Below, piece by piece: positions 27,278-35,690 of a DNA stretch of 46,198 nucleotides. Every line of letters begins with the position of its first letter. Within the stretch, counting starts at the first letter, position 1. The notes below the pieces were generated by a model. That model was not told the DNA's origin and made no database searches. It saw nothing but the letters and a program-made list of their open reading frames with translations. Both the position numbers and the translations under genes were made by a program. This stretch comes from CAZGQY01 sp964528035 (lineage in GTDB: Bacteria; Pseudomonadota; Gammaproteobacteria; Methylococcales; UBA1147), in NCBI GenBank assembly GCA_964528035.1, contig CAZGQY010000010.1:1-46198 (forward strand), written 5' to 3'.

Positions 27278-27304
27278 AGCCCCAGTATGCAAAGAAAGTT
27301 AACA

Positions 27305-27329
27305 AATATCAAGCTTAGTTTTTGATATT
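27305..27329. promoter_or_regulatory. 8-bp inverted repeat in the divergent promoter region
   Basis: AATATCAA (27305-27312) and TTGATATT (27322-27329) are perfect inverted repeats with a 9-base spacer, between the divergent activator and TPR genes. The symmetry fits a dimeric regulator, possibly the activator itself. I found no second copy at the hupS promoter. Confidence 0.5.
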
Positions 27330-27446
27330 CTGTGAGTTATCCATATTATTGCAAATATAGTTTACTATTTGAAATATTTATTGACACCTTCAAAGAGCTT
27401 GGATTACTATTGCCGATCACACAATAAAACTTGTAGGTGTAAGCAC

Positions 27447-28463
27447 GTGGCTGAAAATCTTCCTGATCATGAATTCCATCAAGCACTCGCGGCCATTGAG
27501 TCCGAATCTATCAGTGCTAATGAAAAGGTTGATTTACTGCTTCAAATAGCCGTGGGTTTGCAACAAAAACCTAAATCACCTCAACAGTTATACAATGCCG
27601 TCACCCTTTACGATAAGGCTCTGGCGCTATGCCCGGAACAAGATACTCTGCTGCAAGCGCGAACCCATGCCCGAAAAGGCACCGCTTTACAGGCTATTCC
27701 AGAAGCCGGTACTGAATACCTGTTTAAAGCACAGGCTGAGTTTGAAACCGCATTACCGGTACTCAGCCAGGCTGGTACCGTTGAAGAAGTTGCTGAAGTT
27801 GAAATGAATTTAGGCCTGGTTCTGCAATCGCTCGCTGGCTTTAATGCCGTACCGATCACCGTTGCCATTGCTGCCTATCAGCGCTCCTTAAAAGTTTTTA
27901 CCCGTGAATCTTATGCGACTGAATATGCTATCTTGCACAACAACCTTGCCACTGCGTTTCTATCGATTCCGATGAATGATGAACGCGCAAAAATGCGTGA
28001 AGCTCTAGCCGTGCAATCTTTTCAAGAAGCGCTTAAGGTTATCAATCTAATTGACCAGCCCGGCGAATATGCCATGTTACAAAATAATCTGGGTAATGCC
28101 TTGCAATACGTTTCCAGCAGTCATGGCGTTGAAAATAATTTGCGCGCACTGGAAGCCTATGATGAGGCGCTGAAAGTCAGAACCGCCCAAGACACGCCTT
28201 ATGAATACGCCAACACCCTTTGTAATAAGGCCAATTGTCTGCGTAATTTACCCGATGATCTGGATAATCCGGATGCCGGTAATCGCGAGCGATTAAGAAC
28301 TGCACGTAGTTACTATCGTGAAGCTTGCACAATTTTCAAGCAATTTGGCGATACGCCAAAAGTGAGTATGATCACTGAGATCATGGAAGAACTGGAAGCT
28401 GATATAGGCACGGGCCAGTCGGGTTCTCGTGCCGGCAAAGGTTTTGGTGAATCCAGAATTTAA
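27447..28463 (+). CDS. tetratricopeptide-like repeat protein of the hydrogenase island
   Basis: About 338 residues, almost entirely helical. Repeated blocks of the form AxxxYxxALxxxxxxxxxxEYAxxxxNLGxAL occur at least four times (for example EYAILHNNLATAFL, EYAMLQNNLGNALQ, EYANTLCNKANCLR), giving a TPR-type superhelix for protein-protein contact. I chose the GTG at 27447 because TAGG lies 9 bases upstream; the frame is open to a TTG at 27369 with no ribosome site. It heads the plus-strand arm. As I recall, TPR proteins accompany group 2a hydrogenases elsewhere; their exact job is not settled. Confidence 0.85.
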   Translation: MAENLPDHEFHQALAAIESESISANEKVDLLLQIAVGLQQKPKSPQQLYNAVTLYDKALALCPEQDTLLQARTHARKGTALQAIPEAGTEYLFKAQAEFETALPVLSQAGTVEEVAEVEMNLGLVLQSLAGFNAVPITVAIAAYQRSLKVFTRESYATEYAILHNNLATAFLSIPMNDERAKMREALAVQSFQEALKVINLIDQPGEYAMLQNNLGNALQYVSSSHGVENNLRALEAYDEALKVRTAQDTPYEYANTLCNKANCLRNLPDDLDNPDAGNRERLRTARSYYREACTIFKQFGDTPKVSMITEIMEELEADIGTGQSGSRAGKGFGESRI

Positions 28464-28507
28464 TTTAACTAGACACTTAACTAACATAATAGCGAGGCAG
28501 TAAAAAC

Positions 28508-28723
28508 ATGTTCGATTCAATAGTAAGCACTGATATCACATTGATGACATACATCTTCGGAACTATCGTGGCACTCATTTTTGGTGCCATAGGCGGTGCA
28601 ATCGGCGGCATAATTATCGGTGCAGAACATTTAGGCAAAGAACTTGCCGCGATGATGGGCGGCATGTTTGGCCCTATTGCCGCTGTACCCGGCATTCTAA
28701 CTGTTTTATTTATATTCTCTTAA
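28508..28723 (+). CDS. small glycine-zipper membrane protein
   Basis: A 71-residue hydrophobic protein with two likely transmembrane helices. The first (about 13-38) contains GAIGGAIGGIIIG, a glycine-zipper pattern that lets helices pack tightly. The second spans about 47-70 and is also Gly-rich at its start. Charged residues lie in the short loop between (AEHLGKE). It has no cofactor motif. Downstream of the TPR gene by 44 bases and 9 bases before another tiny membrane protein, it may anchor or gate the soluble hydrogenase at the membrane. Confidence 0.75.
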   Translation: MFDSIVSTDITLMTYIFGTIVALIFGAIGGAIGGIIIGAEHLGKELAAMMGGMFGPIAAVPGILTVLFIFS

Positions 28724-28732
28724 GGAGTCATC

Positions 28733-28957
28733 ATGTTCGAAATGTTTTTAAATTCAGCCACGCTGTTTGTTCAGGGCAGACTCTTTCAAGACCTGACCAG
28801 TGTCGCTAAACAAGCGGGTATCGGTATCGCCATCGCTTTATTTCTGGCATTATTTTTGGCCATACTCGGTTTGTCACTGTGGCCGGTGATTATCATCGCC
28901 AGCCTGGTTTCTGGTGCTGTGCAACCGTATTTATTCAAAGATCTTAAGTATCGCTAA
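28733..28957 (+). CDS. small two-helix membrane protein
   Basis: A 74-residue protein: an amphipathic N-terminus (MFEMFLNSATLFVQGRLFQD), then two hydrophobic helices at about 28-48 and 50-67 (IGIAIALFLALFLAILGL and LWPVIIIASLVSG), then a basic tail. AAGGAG lies 6 bases before the ATG. With the preceding gene it forms a pair of tiny membrane proteins unlike anything I can name, within the hydrogenase transcript and just before the NifU-Rieske gene. A membrane docking role for the electron-transfer partner is inference. Confidence 0.75.
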   Translation: MFEMFLNSATLFVQGRLFQDLTSVAKQAGIGIAIALFLALFLAILGLSLWPVIIIASLVSGAVQPYLFKDLKYR

Positions 28958-28970
28958 GCGCAAATAAATC

Positions 28971-29855
28971 ATGTCAGCATCTGCCGAAGCCATGACACTC
29001 CAGAACCCGCCTGATCTGGATACCTTGCTTAAAGACATCCAGTCCTTAGATGGCTTGGTTGCACAGTGGGATGAGCAACAACGCAATACCGTACAGGCAT
29101 TAACCCAGGCGCATGATGATTTAAACAAGGAAGCCTTTACTCGATTAATCCGTGCGCTAAAAGAGACGCCTGCGGTAATGGCGGTGTTAAAAGAGGCCGT
29201 TTCCGATGAAGTCGTGTATGCCGTGCTGCGCTATCACGGCATCGTCAAAGCGTCTTTGCACGAGCGTGTTGATTTAGCGTTAGAATCAGTCAGGCCCTAT
29301 TTACAAAGTCATGACGGTAATGTTGAGTTGGTTGAAATTATTCTGCCCGATACTGTCATCATTCGCTTGTTAGGCGCCTGCGATGGCTGCCCGGCCTCTT
29401 CACTCACTTTATCCGAAGGCGTTGAAAAAGCCATTAAAGAACACTGCCCTGAAATCACCACCATTAACAAAGCCAGGGGCGGGGTCACAGCAAAACCGGT
29501 CGATGGTGTTACCGTCAATTTTGTCAGCCCGTTTGCTCGTAACGAAGATAAAGATTGGCTGATAGTGTGTTCATTAGATGATGTACCGGAAGCTGATATC
29601 AAGGTTGCTACCGTCAAAGGTAATGAAGTCTTATTGAGTCGTTTCGGTGACAAGGTGACCTGTTATCAAAACGCCTGCGCACACATGGGCATGCCGCTGG
29701 ATATGGGGACGGTTAATAACGCTATCCTGGTTTGTCCACATCATGGCTTTGAATACTCATTGGAATCCGGCGAATGCCTGACCGCACCGGAAGTACAGTT
29801 ACATACCCACGCCGTTCGTGTGATTAATCAGCGCGTGGAAATAAAATTATCATGA
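28971..29855 (+). CDS. NifU-like and Rieske [2Fe-2S] fusion protein (HucE-like)
   Basis: A 294-residue cytoplasmic protein in three parts. Residues 1-90 are helical. A NifU C-terminal-type domain (about 95-165) has HDGNVELVEI and the GACDGCPAS Cys pair. A Rieske ferredoxin domain (about 180-290) has CAHMGMPLDMG and CPHHGFEYS, the CxH and CxxH ligands of a [2Fe-2S] cluster. Fusions of this kind, called HucE or HhyE in mycobacteria, are proposed to relay electrons from group 2a and 1h hydrogenases. The stop overlaps the NHL gene start (ATGA), so both are co-translated. Confidence 0.88.
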   Translation: MSASAEAMTLQNPPDLDTLLKDIQSLDGLVAQWDEQQRNTVQALTQAHDDLNKEAFTRLIRALKETPAVMAVLKEAVSDEVVYAVLRYHGIVKASLHERVDLALESVRPYLQSHDGNVELVEIILPDTVIIRLLGACDGCPASSLTLSEGVEKAIKEHCPEITTINKARGGVTAKPVDGVTVNFVSPFARNEDKDWLIVCSLDDVPEADIKVATVKGNEVLLSRFGDKVTCYQNACAHMGMPLDMGTVNNAILVCPHHGFEYSLESGECLTAPEVQLHTHAVRVINQRVEIKLS

Positions 29856-31075
29856 GTGCAACACAGGCCAAGGTTAATAAGGTCAGCTTAAAAGTCAGCC
29901 CTGACCCATCTCTGCGCGTTGCCGAAGCCAGAACCGTTCCGCATCAAGCTCTATTGAGCATAGAACCTTTTGCCATCCTGGGTGCTGATCGTATTCCGCC
30001 GATGGTGACCAGCGGTGTTACGCCCGACGAGAAAACCTGTTTCGGTCCACGCGGTGGCGCCTTGATGAAAACAGATGGCCCATTATGGATTTGTGACACA
30101 GGCCATCATCGACTACTGGGCTGGGAAAAAATGCCCACCGATGACAATACGCCGGCTGACTGGGTCATCGGTCAAAAAGATTTTAACGCCGAAGGCCGCA
30201 ATGGCAAGACCGATGTTTCAGCAAGCTCAGTCAATGTACCGACGGGTATTTGCGCTTGTGGTGATGGCATGGCGGTCGCCGATGCCTGGAACCATCGTGT
30301 ATTAATCTGGAAAACGTTACCGGAAGACAATAATGTGCCTGCGGATATTGTATTGGGACAAACCAATTTTGAATCTAACCTGGCCAATCACGGCAAAGAT
30401 TATGCTGCGGCAAATAGTATGCATTGGCCTTATGGCGTTTCCTGGCAAGATAATCACTTGTTTGTTGCTGATTCTGAGAATAGACGTGTGCTAATTTGGC
30501 AGGGCTTGCCCACAGACAATGGACAGCCTGCCGATGTAGTACTTGGACAACATGATTTTGCCACGCGTGATGAGAATGCTGGCAGCGATCCTAGTGCCAT
30601 GAGTATGCGCTGGCCTCATGGCATTGCCCTCTGGCAAGGTCATCTCTGTGTTTCTGATGCCGGTAATAACCGCGTGATGATCTGGCAAGGCATTCCTGAT
30701 AGCAATGGTATGGATTGTGACTACGTTCTGGGACAAAGTGCCGTTGACTTGGTAGACCATAATCAATCACTGTATTGGCCACGCGCTTATACGTTAAATA
30801 TGCCTTATGGCCTCGCTGCGGTTGGCGATTGGTTATTGGTTGCCGATACCGCGAGTTCACGGCTACTCGGTTGGCATATTGATGATTTGAAAACGGGCGC
30901 CGATGCCCGCGCATTAACGGGGCAAATGAATTTTCATGACAAAGGCGATAACCGTTGGCAGCCTCCGTGCGCAGACAGTGTTTGCTGGCCGTATGGCATT
31001 CAGGCTATGGACGACATCATCGTGGTGGCCGATTCCGGCAATAATCGCGTCAGCCTATGGAAATTGGCGGTATGA
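29852..31075 (+). CDS. NHL-repeat six-bladed beta-propeller protein
   Basis: A 407-residue protein with six recognisable NHL blades, each of the form VADxxNxRVxxW then PADxVLGQxxF: ICDTGHHRLLGW, VADAWNHRVLIW, VADSENRRVLIW, VSDAGNNRVMIW, VADTASSRLLGW and VADSGNNRVSLW. No signal peptide, so it is probably cytoplasmic. Such propellers are docking platforms. It starts within the end of the NifU-Rieske gene and ends in the hypF start (ATGA overlaps on both sides), tying it to hydrogenase electron transfer or assembly. Confidence 0.9.
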   Translation: MSATQAKVNKVSLKVSPDPSLRVAEARTVPHQALLSIEPFAILGADRIPPMVTSGVTPDEKTCFGPRGGALMKTDGPLWICDTGHHRLLGWEKMPTDDNTPADWVIGQKDFNAEGRNGKTDVSASSVNVPTGICACGDGMAVADAWNHRVLIWKTLPEDNNVPADIVLGQTNFESNLANHGKDYAAANSMHWPYGVSWQDNHLFVADSENRRVLIWQGLPTDNGQPADVVLGQHDFATRDENAGSDPSAMSMRWPHGIALWQGHLCVSDAGNNRVMIWQGIPDSNGMDCDYVLGQSAVDLVDHNQSLYWPRAYTLNMPYGLAAVGDWLLVADTASSRLLGWHIDDLKTGADARALTGQMNFHDKGDNRWQPPCADSVCWPYGIQAMDDIIVVADSGNNRVSLWKLAV

Positions 31076-33552
31076 ACATTGCCGCTAAACAAATTCAAGA
31101 CAGTATCCTTGGTGCTGAGAAAATTAGGGTAACCGGTATTGTTCAGGGTGTGGGTTTTAGACCGAATGTCTGGCGTTTAGCAAACCAATTTCAGCTAACC
31201 GGTGATGTCATTAATGATAGTCAGGGCGTGGTTATTAATGTATGGGGCAACATTGAGGCTATAGAGCGTTTCATCGAACAACTGAAAGCCGATGTGCCGC
31301 CGCTGGCACGTATCGACCAAATTAAGCGGTCTCCACTGCCACTAACTGATCACATCCCCGCCGAATTTTCCATCAAAGCCAGTCAACATAACGCCGTACA
31401 AACCAACGTCACCCCCGACGCTGCGGTTTGTCCAGAATGCATGACCGATACTCTGGATCCTTTTGGCCGACGTTATCGTTATGCCTTAACCAACTGCACG
31501 CATTGTGGCCCGCGCTTTTCAATTGTCGACGCTATCCCTTACGACCGCATCAATACCAGTATGAAGGCCTTTGAGTTATGTGGGGATTGCGCCGAAGAAT
31601 ATCAGGCGCCTACGGACAGACGCTTTCATGCGCAACCCAATGCCTGTTATTTTTGCGGCCCTAAATTAAGCCTGGCGAGAGTCGATGGTAATCCTGTTTG
31701 TCTGGAAACCCTGACTCAACTCGACGATGTTGATGGCGCCTGTACGGTATTACAAAACGGCGGGATTCTTGCCGTTAAAGGTATTGGTGGTTTTCACCTG
31801 GCCTGTGATGCCACCAATGCAGCCGCAGTACAACGCTTGCGTGATGCTAAACAACGTTATGGCAAACCGTTTGCGTTAATGGCACGCGATACCGACGTCA
31901 TAAAACGCTACGCTACCATCACTGCCGAAGAAGTTGGCTTGTTACGCAGTGCCGAAGCACCCATCGTTATCCTGCAAAAAACTACACAAGCACCACCGGG
32001 CATAAAACGTCAGTTTGGAACCATTGAAGGTGAACGCCCGTATGATTTAATCGCCATCGACGACAATGTTGCACCCGGTCAAAATTCACTGGGTTTTATG
32101 TTACCGTACACGCCGATGCATCACCTGATGTTAAGGCGTATGAATCGACCCATTATTTTTACCTCCGGCAACCAGTCGGATGAGCCGCAAGTGATTAGCA
32201 ATGATGAAGTTGCCACTCGACTGGGTGATATAGTCGAGTATGTACTTTGGCATGACCGAGATATTGTGAATCGTGTCGATGATTCGGTTATCCGCATGAT
32301 CAATAAGGAACCGCGACTATTAAGACGTGCACGCGGTTATACGCCCGCACCTTTACCCTTACCAGAGGGATTTGAACAAGCACCCGAACTATTAGCGATG
32401 GGAGCTGAATTAAAAAACACCTTCTGCCTGATCAAAGACGGCAATGCCATTTTATCGCAACACATCGGTGACCTGGAAAATGCTATCACCTATGATGATT
32501 ACCAAAACAACTTAGCCTTGTATGCCCAGCTCTATCAACACACACCGGTACAGGTCGTTATAGATGCTCATCCAGAATATTTGTCCAGCAAACTGGGTAG
32601 ACAACTCGCCGAAGATAAACAAATAGACTGCCAGGAAGTACAACATCACCACGCCCATATTGCCGCCTGTTTGGCAGAAAACAATTATCCCTTAGCGGCA
32701 CCGCCTGTGCTGGGCATTGCTCTCGATGGTTTAGGGTTTGGCGGCGATGGCAGCTTCTGGGGCGGCGAATTTTTACACTGCGATTATCTGAGTGCAGAGC
32801 GCTTAGCGACCTTCAAGCCGGTAGCGATGTTAGGCGGCGCAATGGCTATGCGCGAACCCTGGCGCAATACTTATGCTCAGTTGATGGCTGAGATGGGCTG
32901 GGCAGAACTAAAAATGAATTTCGACGAGCTTGAACTGATCGAGTATTTTGAAAGCAAACCGTTGGCAACCTTTAACGCCATGTTAGCAAAGGGTAGTAAT
33001 GCACCGGTGGCTTCATCCTGTGGCCGCTTATTTGATGCCGTTGCTGCTGCTATCGGTATTTGTCGGGACGGTGTTGCTTATGAAGGTCAGGCGGCCATCG
33101 AACTGGAAGCCATCGTTGATCAGGATGCTTTGCATAATGAAAATGAACGCTTAGCTTATCCCTTTACCATTCCAAGACTTACTGTACCTGGTTTTGACGT
33201 TAAATTACCTTATATCGAACCCCTGGCAATGTGGCGAGCCATACTCGGTGACTTGATCTTAAAAACACCGGCTCCGGTGATGTCTGCGCGTTTTCATAAA
33301 GGTCTAGCCAGGATTATTGTCACGATGATTCAAAAACTCAGCACCCGTGACGAACAGCGAATCATTCATAAGGTGGCCTTATCCGGTGGCGTGTTTCAAA
33401 ACAAAACTTTATTTGAACAGGTCGTGACCCGGCTTGAGCAAGACAATTTTACGGTGCTAACGCATAAACAAGTCCCAACCAATGATGGTGGTATCGCCTT
33501 GGGGCAAGCAGTTATTGGCGCAGCACGTTTACTAAAATATTTGAGGAACTAG
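31072..33552 (+). CDS. hypF: carbamoyltransferase HypF
   Basis: HypF makes the carbamoyl group, from carbamoyl phosphate, that HypE turns into the cyanide ligands of the Ni-Fe site. About 826 residues in the full order: acylphosphatase domain (RVTGIVQGVGFRPNVWRLA), two zinc-finger pairs (CPECM with CTHCG, CGDCA with CYFCG), a YrdC-like domain (GGILAVKGIGGFHLACDA, KRYGKPFALMARD) and a Kae1-like C-terminal domain (HHHAHIAACLAE, LGIALDGLGFGGDG). I chose the ATG at 31072, overlapping the NHL stop, rather than 31057. Confidence 0.97.
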   Translation: MNIAAKQIQDSILGAEKIRVTGIVQGVGFRPNVWRLANQFQLTGDVINDSQGVVINVWGNIEAIERFIEQLKADVPPLARIDQIKRSPLPLTDHIPAEFSIKASQHNAVQTNVTPDAAVCPECMTDTLDPFGRRYRYALTNCTHCGPRFSIVDAIPYDRINTSMKAFELCGDCAEEYQAPTDRRFHAQPNACYFCGPKLSLARVDGNPVCLETLTQLDDVDGACTVLQNGGILAVKGIGGFHLACDATNAAAVQRLRDAKQRYGKPFALMARDTDVIKRYATITAEEVGLLRSAEAPIVILQKTTQAPPGIKRQFGTIEGERPYDLIAIDDNVAPGQNSLGFMLPYTPMHHLMLRRMNRPIIFTSGNQSDEPQVISNDEVATRLGDIVEYVLWHDRDIVNRVDDSVIRMINKEPRLLRRARGYTPAPLPLPEGFEQAPELLAMGAELKNTFCLIKDGNAILSQHIGDLENAITYDDYQNNLALYAQLYQHTPVQVVIDAHPEYLSSKLGRQLAEDKQIDCQEVQHHHAHIAACLAENNYPLAAPPVLGIALDGLGFGGDGSFWGGEFLHCDYLSAERLATFKPVAMLGGAMAMREPWRNTYAQLMAEMGWAELKMNFDELELIEYFESKPLATFNAMLAKGSNAPVASSCGRLFDAVAAAIGICRDGVAYEGQAAIELEAIVDQDALHNENERLAYPFTIPRLTVPGFDVKLPYIEPLAMWRAILGDLILKTPAPVMSARFHKGLARIIVTMIQKLSTRDEQRIIHKVALSGGVFQNKTLFEQVVTRLEQDNFTVLTHKQVPTNDGGIALGQAVIGAARLLKYLRN

Positions 33553-33554
33553 CT

Positions 33555-33836
33555 ATGTGTCTAGGTATACCCGGTCAGATTGTAGAAATAACTGACGAGA
33601 TAAAAAAACTTGCACTAGTCAATGTTTCTGGTGTGAAACGTCAGGTTAATATTGCTTGTATAGTTAATGAAGAACATAGCGTCGATTCTTGCGTCGGTGA
33701 TTGGGTATTGGTACACGTTGGTTTTGCCATGAGTCGTATTGATGAAGCCGAAGCGCAAAAGACCCTTGATCTTTTAATAGAGCTGGGTGAAGCACAGGCT
33801 GAAATCATGGCGATGCAAACATCAACGATGCAGTGA
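33555..33836 (+). CDS. hypC: hydrogenase chaperone HypC/HupF
   Basis: HypC carries the Fe(CN)2CO unit with HypD and hands it to the large subunit. The 93-residue protein starts MCLGIPGQI; the Cys after the initiator Met is the essential ligand. DWVLVHVGFAMSRIDE completes the family signature. GAGG lies 8 bases before the ATG and hypF ends 2 bases upstream. A short extra C-terminal tail (AEIMAMQTSTMQ) is not diagnostic. Confidence 0.96.
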   Translation: MCLGIPGQIVEITDEIKKLALVNVSGVKRQVNIACIVNEEHSVDSCVGDWVLVHVGFAMSRIDEAEAQKTLDLLIELGEAQAEIMAMQTSTMQ

Positions 33837-33837
33837 C

Positions 33838-34530
33838 ATGAGCGACACGGCGAACCAATTGCAACAACTGTATCCATTTTTGCACGGGGACAAAAAAAAC
33901 CCTGAGCAAGAAAATACCACGCTGCTGGAATCAGTCAAACAAAAATCGGAACACAGCCTGACAGTGAAGAAAGCTTTCTTTGCCAACAATGCACAAGCGC
34001 TTGTCGATGCGGCCAAGGCCATTGCCCAGGTGTATATCGATAACGGTCGCATGTTGACAATGGGCAATGGTGGTTCTAGCTGTGATGCATCGCATTTTGC
34101 TGTTGAATTTCAACACCCGATTACTGCCGGTCGTCCCGCTTTACCCGCAATTAATCTGGTGATGGACACCGCCATGATTAGCGCGGTGGCCAATGATGTA
34201 GGTATTAAACATGTCTTTATCCGACAACTGGAAGCACACGGACAATCTGCTGATGGACTGTTCGGTTTTTCGACCAGTGGCAATTCAGAAAATTTGCTAG
34301 CGGCTTTCACAAAAGCTAAACAGATGGGCATAACCACATTCGCATTGGCTGGTGGTAATGGCGGCGAGATGAAGGCCAGTGGCCTAATCGATCATTGCCT
34401 GGTGGTTGAAACCGATTCCATCCATCGCGTGCAGGAAGTGCATGTCGCCAGTTATCACATACTGTGGGATCTGGTGCATACCTTACTCGCTGACCACCGT
34501 GGCAAACTTGGCGTAGCCACCCAGCAATAG
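33838..34530 (+). CDS. SIS-domain sugar-phosphate isomerase (GmhA-like)
   Basis: A 230-residue SIS-domain protein resembling D-sedoheptulose-7-phosphate isomerase. GNGGSSCDASHFAVEF carries the His and Glu that bind metal in GmhA, FGFSTSGNSENLLAAFTKAK is the phosphate site, and RVQEVHVASYHILWDL matches the C-terminal Gln/His catalytic segment. So it is likely a real isomerase, not a relic. It starts 1 base after the hypC stop and sits before hypD, where its role is unexplained. The frame is open upstream inside hypC; I chose the ATG at 33838. Confidence 0.85.
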   Translation: MSDTANQLQQLYPFLHGDKKNPEQENTTLLESVKQKSEHSLTVKKAFFANNAQALVDAAKAIAQVYIDNGRMLTMGNGGSSCDASHFAVEFQHPITAGRPALPAINLVMDTAMISAVANDVGIKHVFIRQLEAHGQSADGLFGFSTSGNSENLLAAFTKAKQMGITTFALAGGNGGEMKASGLIDHCLVVETDSIHRVQEVHVASYHILWDLVHTLLADHRGKLGVATQQ

Positions 34531-34544
34531 CAGAAGGCACCTCT

Positions 34545-35690
34545 ATGAAATATGTTGATGAATTCAGAGATCCGGAAAAAGCTAGAATGCTGGTAGATGA
34601 GATCAATACCATTACCGAGCAGCTTGAGATCACCCAACAGCGCCCCTTACAATTAATGGAATTCTGTGGTGGCCACACGCACACTATTTTTCGCTACGGC
34701 ATTGAACAAATGCTGCCGAAATCCATTGAACTGATTCACGGACCCGGTTGCCCGATCTGTGTTTTACCCATGGGCAGAGTCGATGATTGTGTGACCTTAG
34801 CTGAACGTCCTAACGTTATTTTTACCACCTTTGGCGATGCCATGCGTGTGCCTGGTTCAAAGAAAAGTTTATTACAGGCGAAAGCCGATGGCGCGGATAT
34901 CCGCATGGTTTACTCACCGCTGGATGCCTTGGATTTAGCCCGCAAACATCCGGGAAAAGAAGTTATTTTCTTTGCTCTGGGGTTTGAAACCACCATGCCC
35001 AGTACCGCGCTAACGGTATTGCAAGCAGAACAGGATAACATCAAAAACTTTTCGCTGTTCTGTAACCACATCACCACAGTACCGACCATTAAGGCCATTC
35101 TTGATTCACCCGACATGAAAATTGATGGTTTTCTGGCACCGGGTCATGTCAGTATGGTAGTCGGCGCACGACCGTTTGATTTTGTTGCTGAAACCTATGA
35201 AAAACCCATCGTTGTTACTGGCTTTGAGCCGTTGGACATTTTGCAATCGATCTGGATGTTAGTCAAACAGCTTAACGACAAGCGCCACGACGTCGAAAAT
35301 CAGTATGCCCGTATCGTTCCGGAAAACGGTAACGAACCGGCGATGGATGCTTTGACCAAAGTATTCGAATTGCGCGAATTTTTCGAGTGGCGCGGACTTG
35401 GCTCTATTGATCACTCAGGCGTAAAAATGCGCGATGCCTATGCGGCTTATGATGCCGAACGAAAATTTACCGTGCCTAATCTAAAAATTGCCGACCCCAA
35501 ATCCTGCCAGTGTGGCGAAGTATTAAAAGGCGTCATTCGCCCCTGGGAATGCAAAGTATTTGGCACTCAATGTAGCCCTGAAACACCCATGGGTGCGTTA
35601 ATGGTCTCTACCGAAGGCGCCTGTGCCGCTTATTATAATTTCGGCAATCTGGATGAATTGTTACAGAAAAGAGAGACGGTAAACGCATGA
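34545..35690 (+). CDS. hypD: hydrogenase assembly protein HypD
   Basis: HypD holds a [4Fe-4S] cluster and, with HypC, binds the iron on which CN and CO ligands are mounted. The 381-residue protein has MEFCGGHTHTIFRYGI (active Cys), HGPGCPICVLPMGRVD, FALGFETTMPSTA, and the C-terminal cluster Cys in CQCGEVLKG, WECKVFGTQCSPETPMG and EGACAAYY. AGAAGG lies 7 bases before the ATG. The stop overlaps hypE. Confidence 0.97.
   Translation: MKYVDEFRDPEKARMLVDEINTITEQLEITQQRPLQLMEFCGGHTHTIFRYGIEQMLPKSIELIHGPGCPICVLPMGRVDDCVTLAERPNVIFTTFGDAMRVPGSKKSLLQAKADGADIRMVYSPLDALDLARKHPGKEVIFFALGFETTMPSTALTVLQAEQDNIKNFSLFCNHITTVPTIKAILDSPDMKIDGFLAPGHVSMVVGARPFDFVAETYEKPIVVTGFEPLDILQSIWMLVKQLNDKRHDVENQYARIVPENGNEPAMDALTKVFELREFFEWRGLGSIDHSGVKMRDAYAAYDAERKFTVPNLKIADPKSCQCGEVLKGVIRPWECKVFGTQCSPETPMGALMVSTEGACAAYYNFGNLDELLQKRETVNA

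Noticed and set aside
27330..27365. Possible sigma54 promoter before the TPR gene (TTGCA near 27350)
   Set aside because: The dinucleotide 10 bases upstream of the GC is AT, not GG, so the required -24 element is absent.
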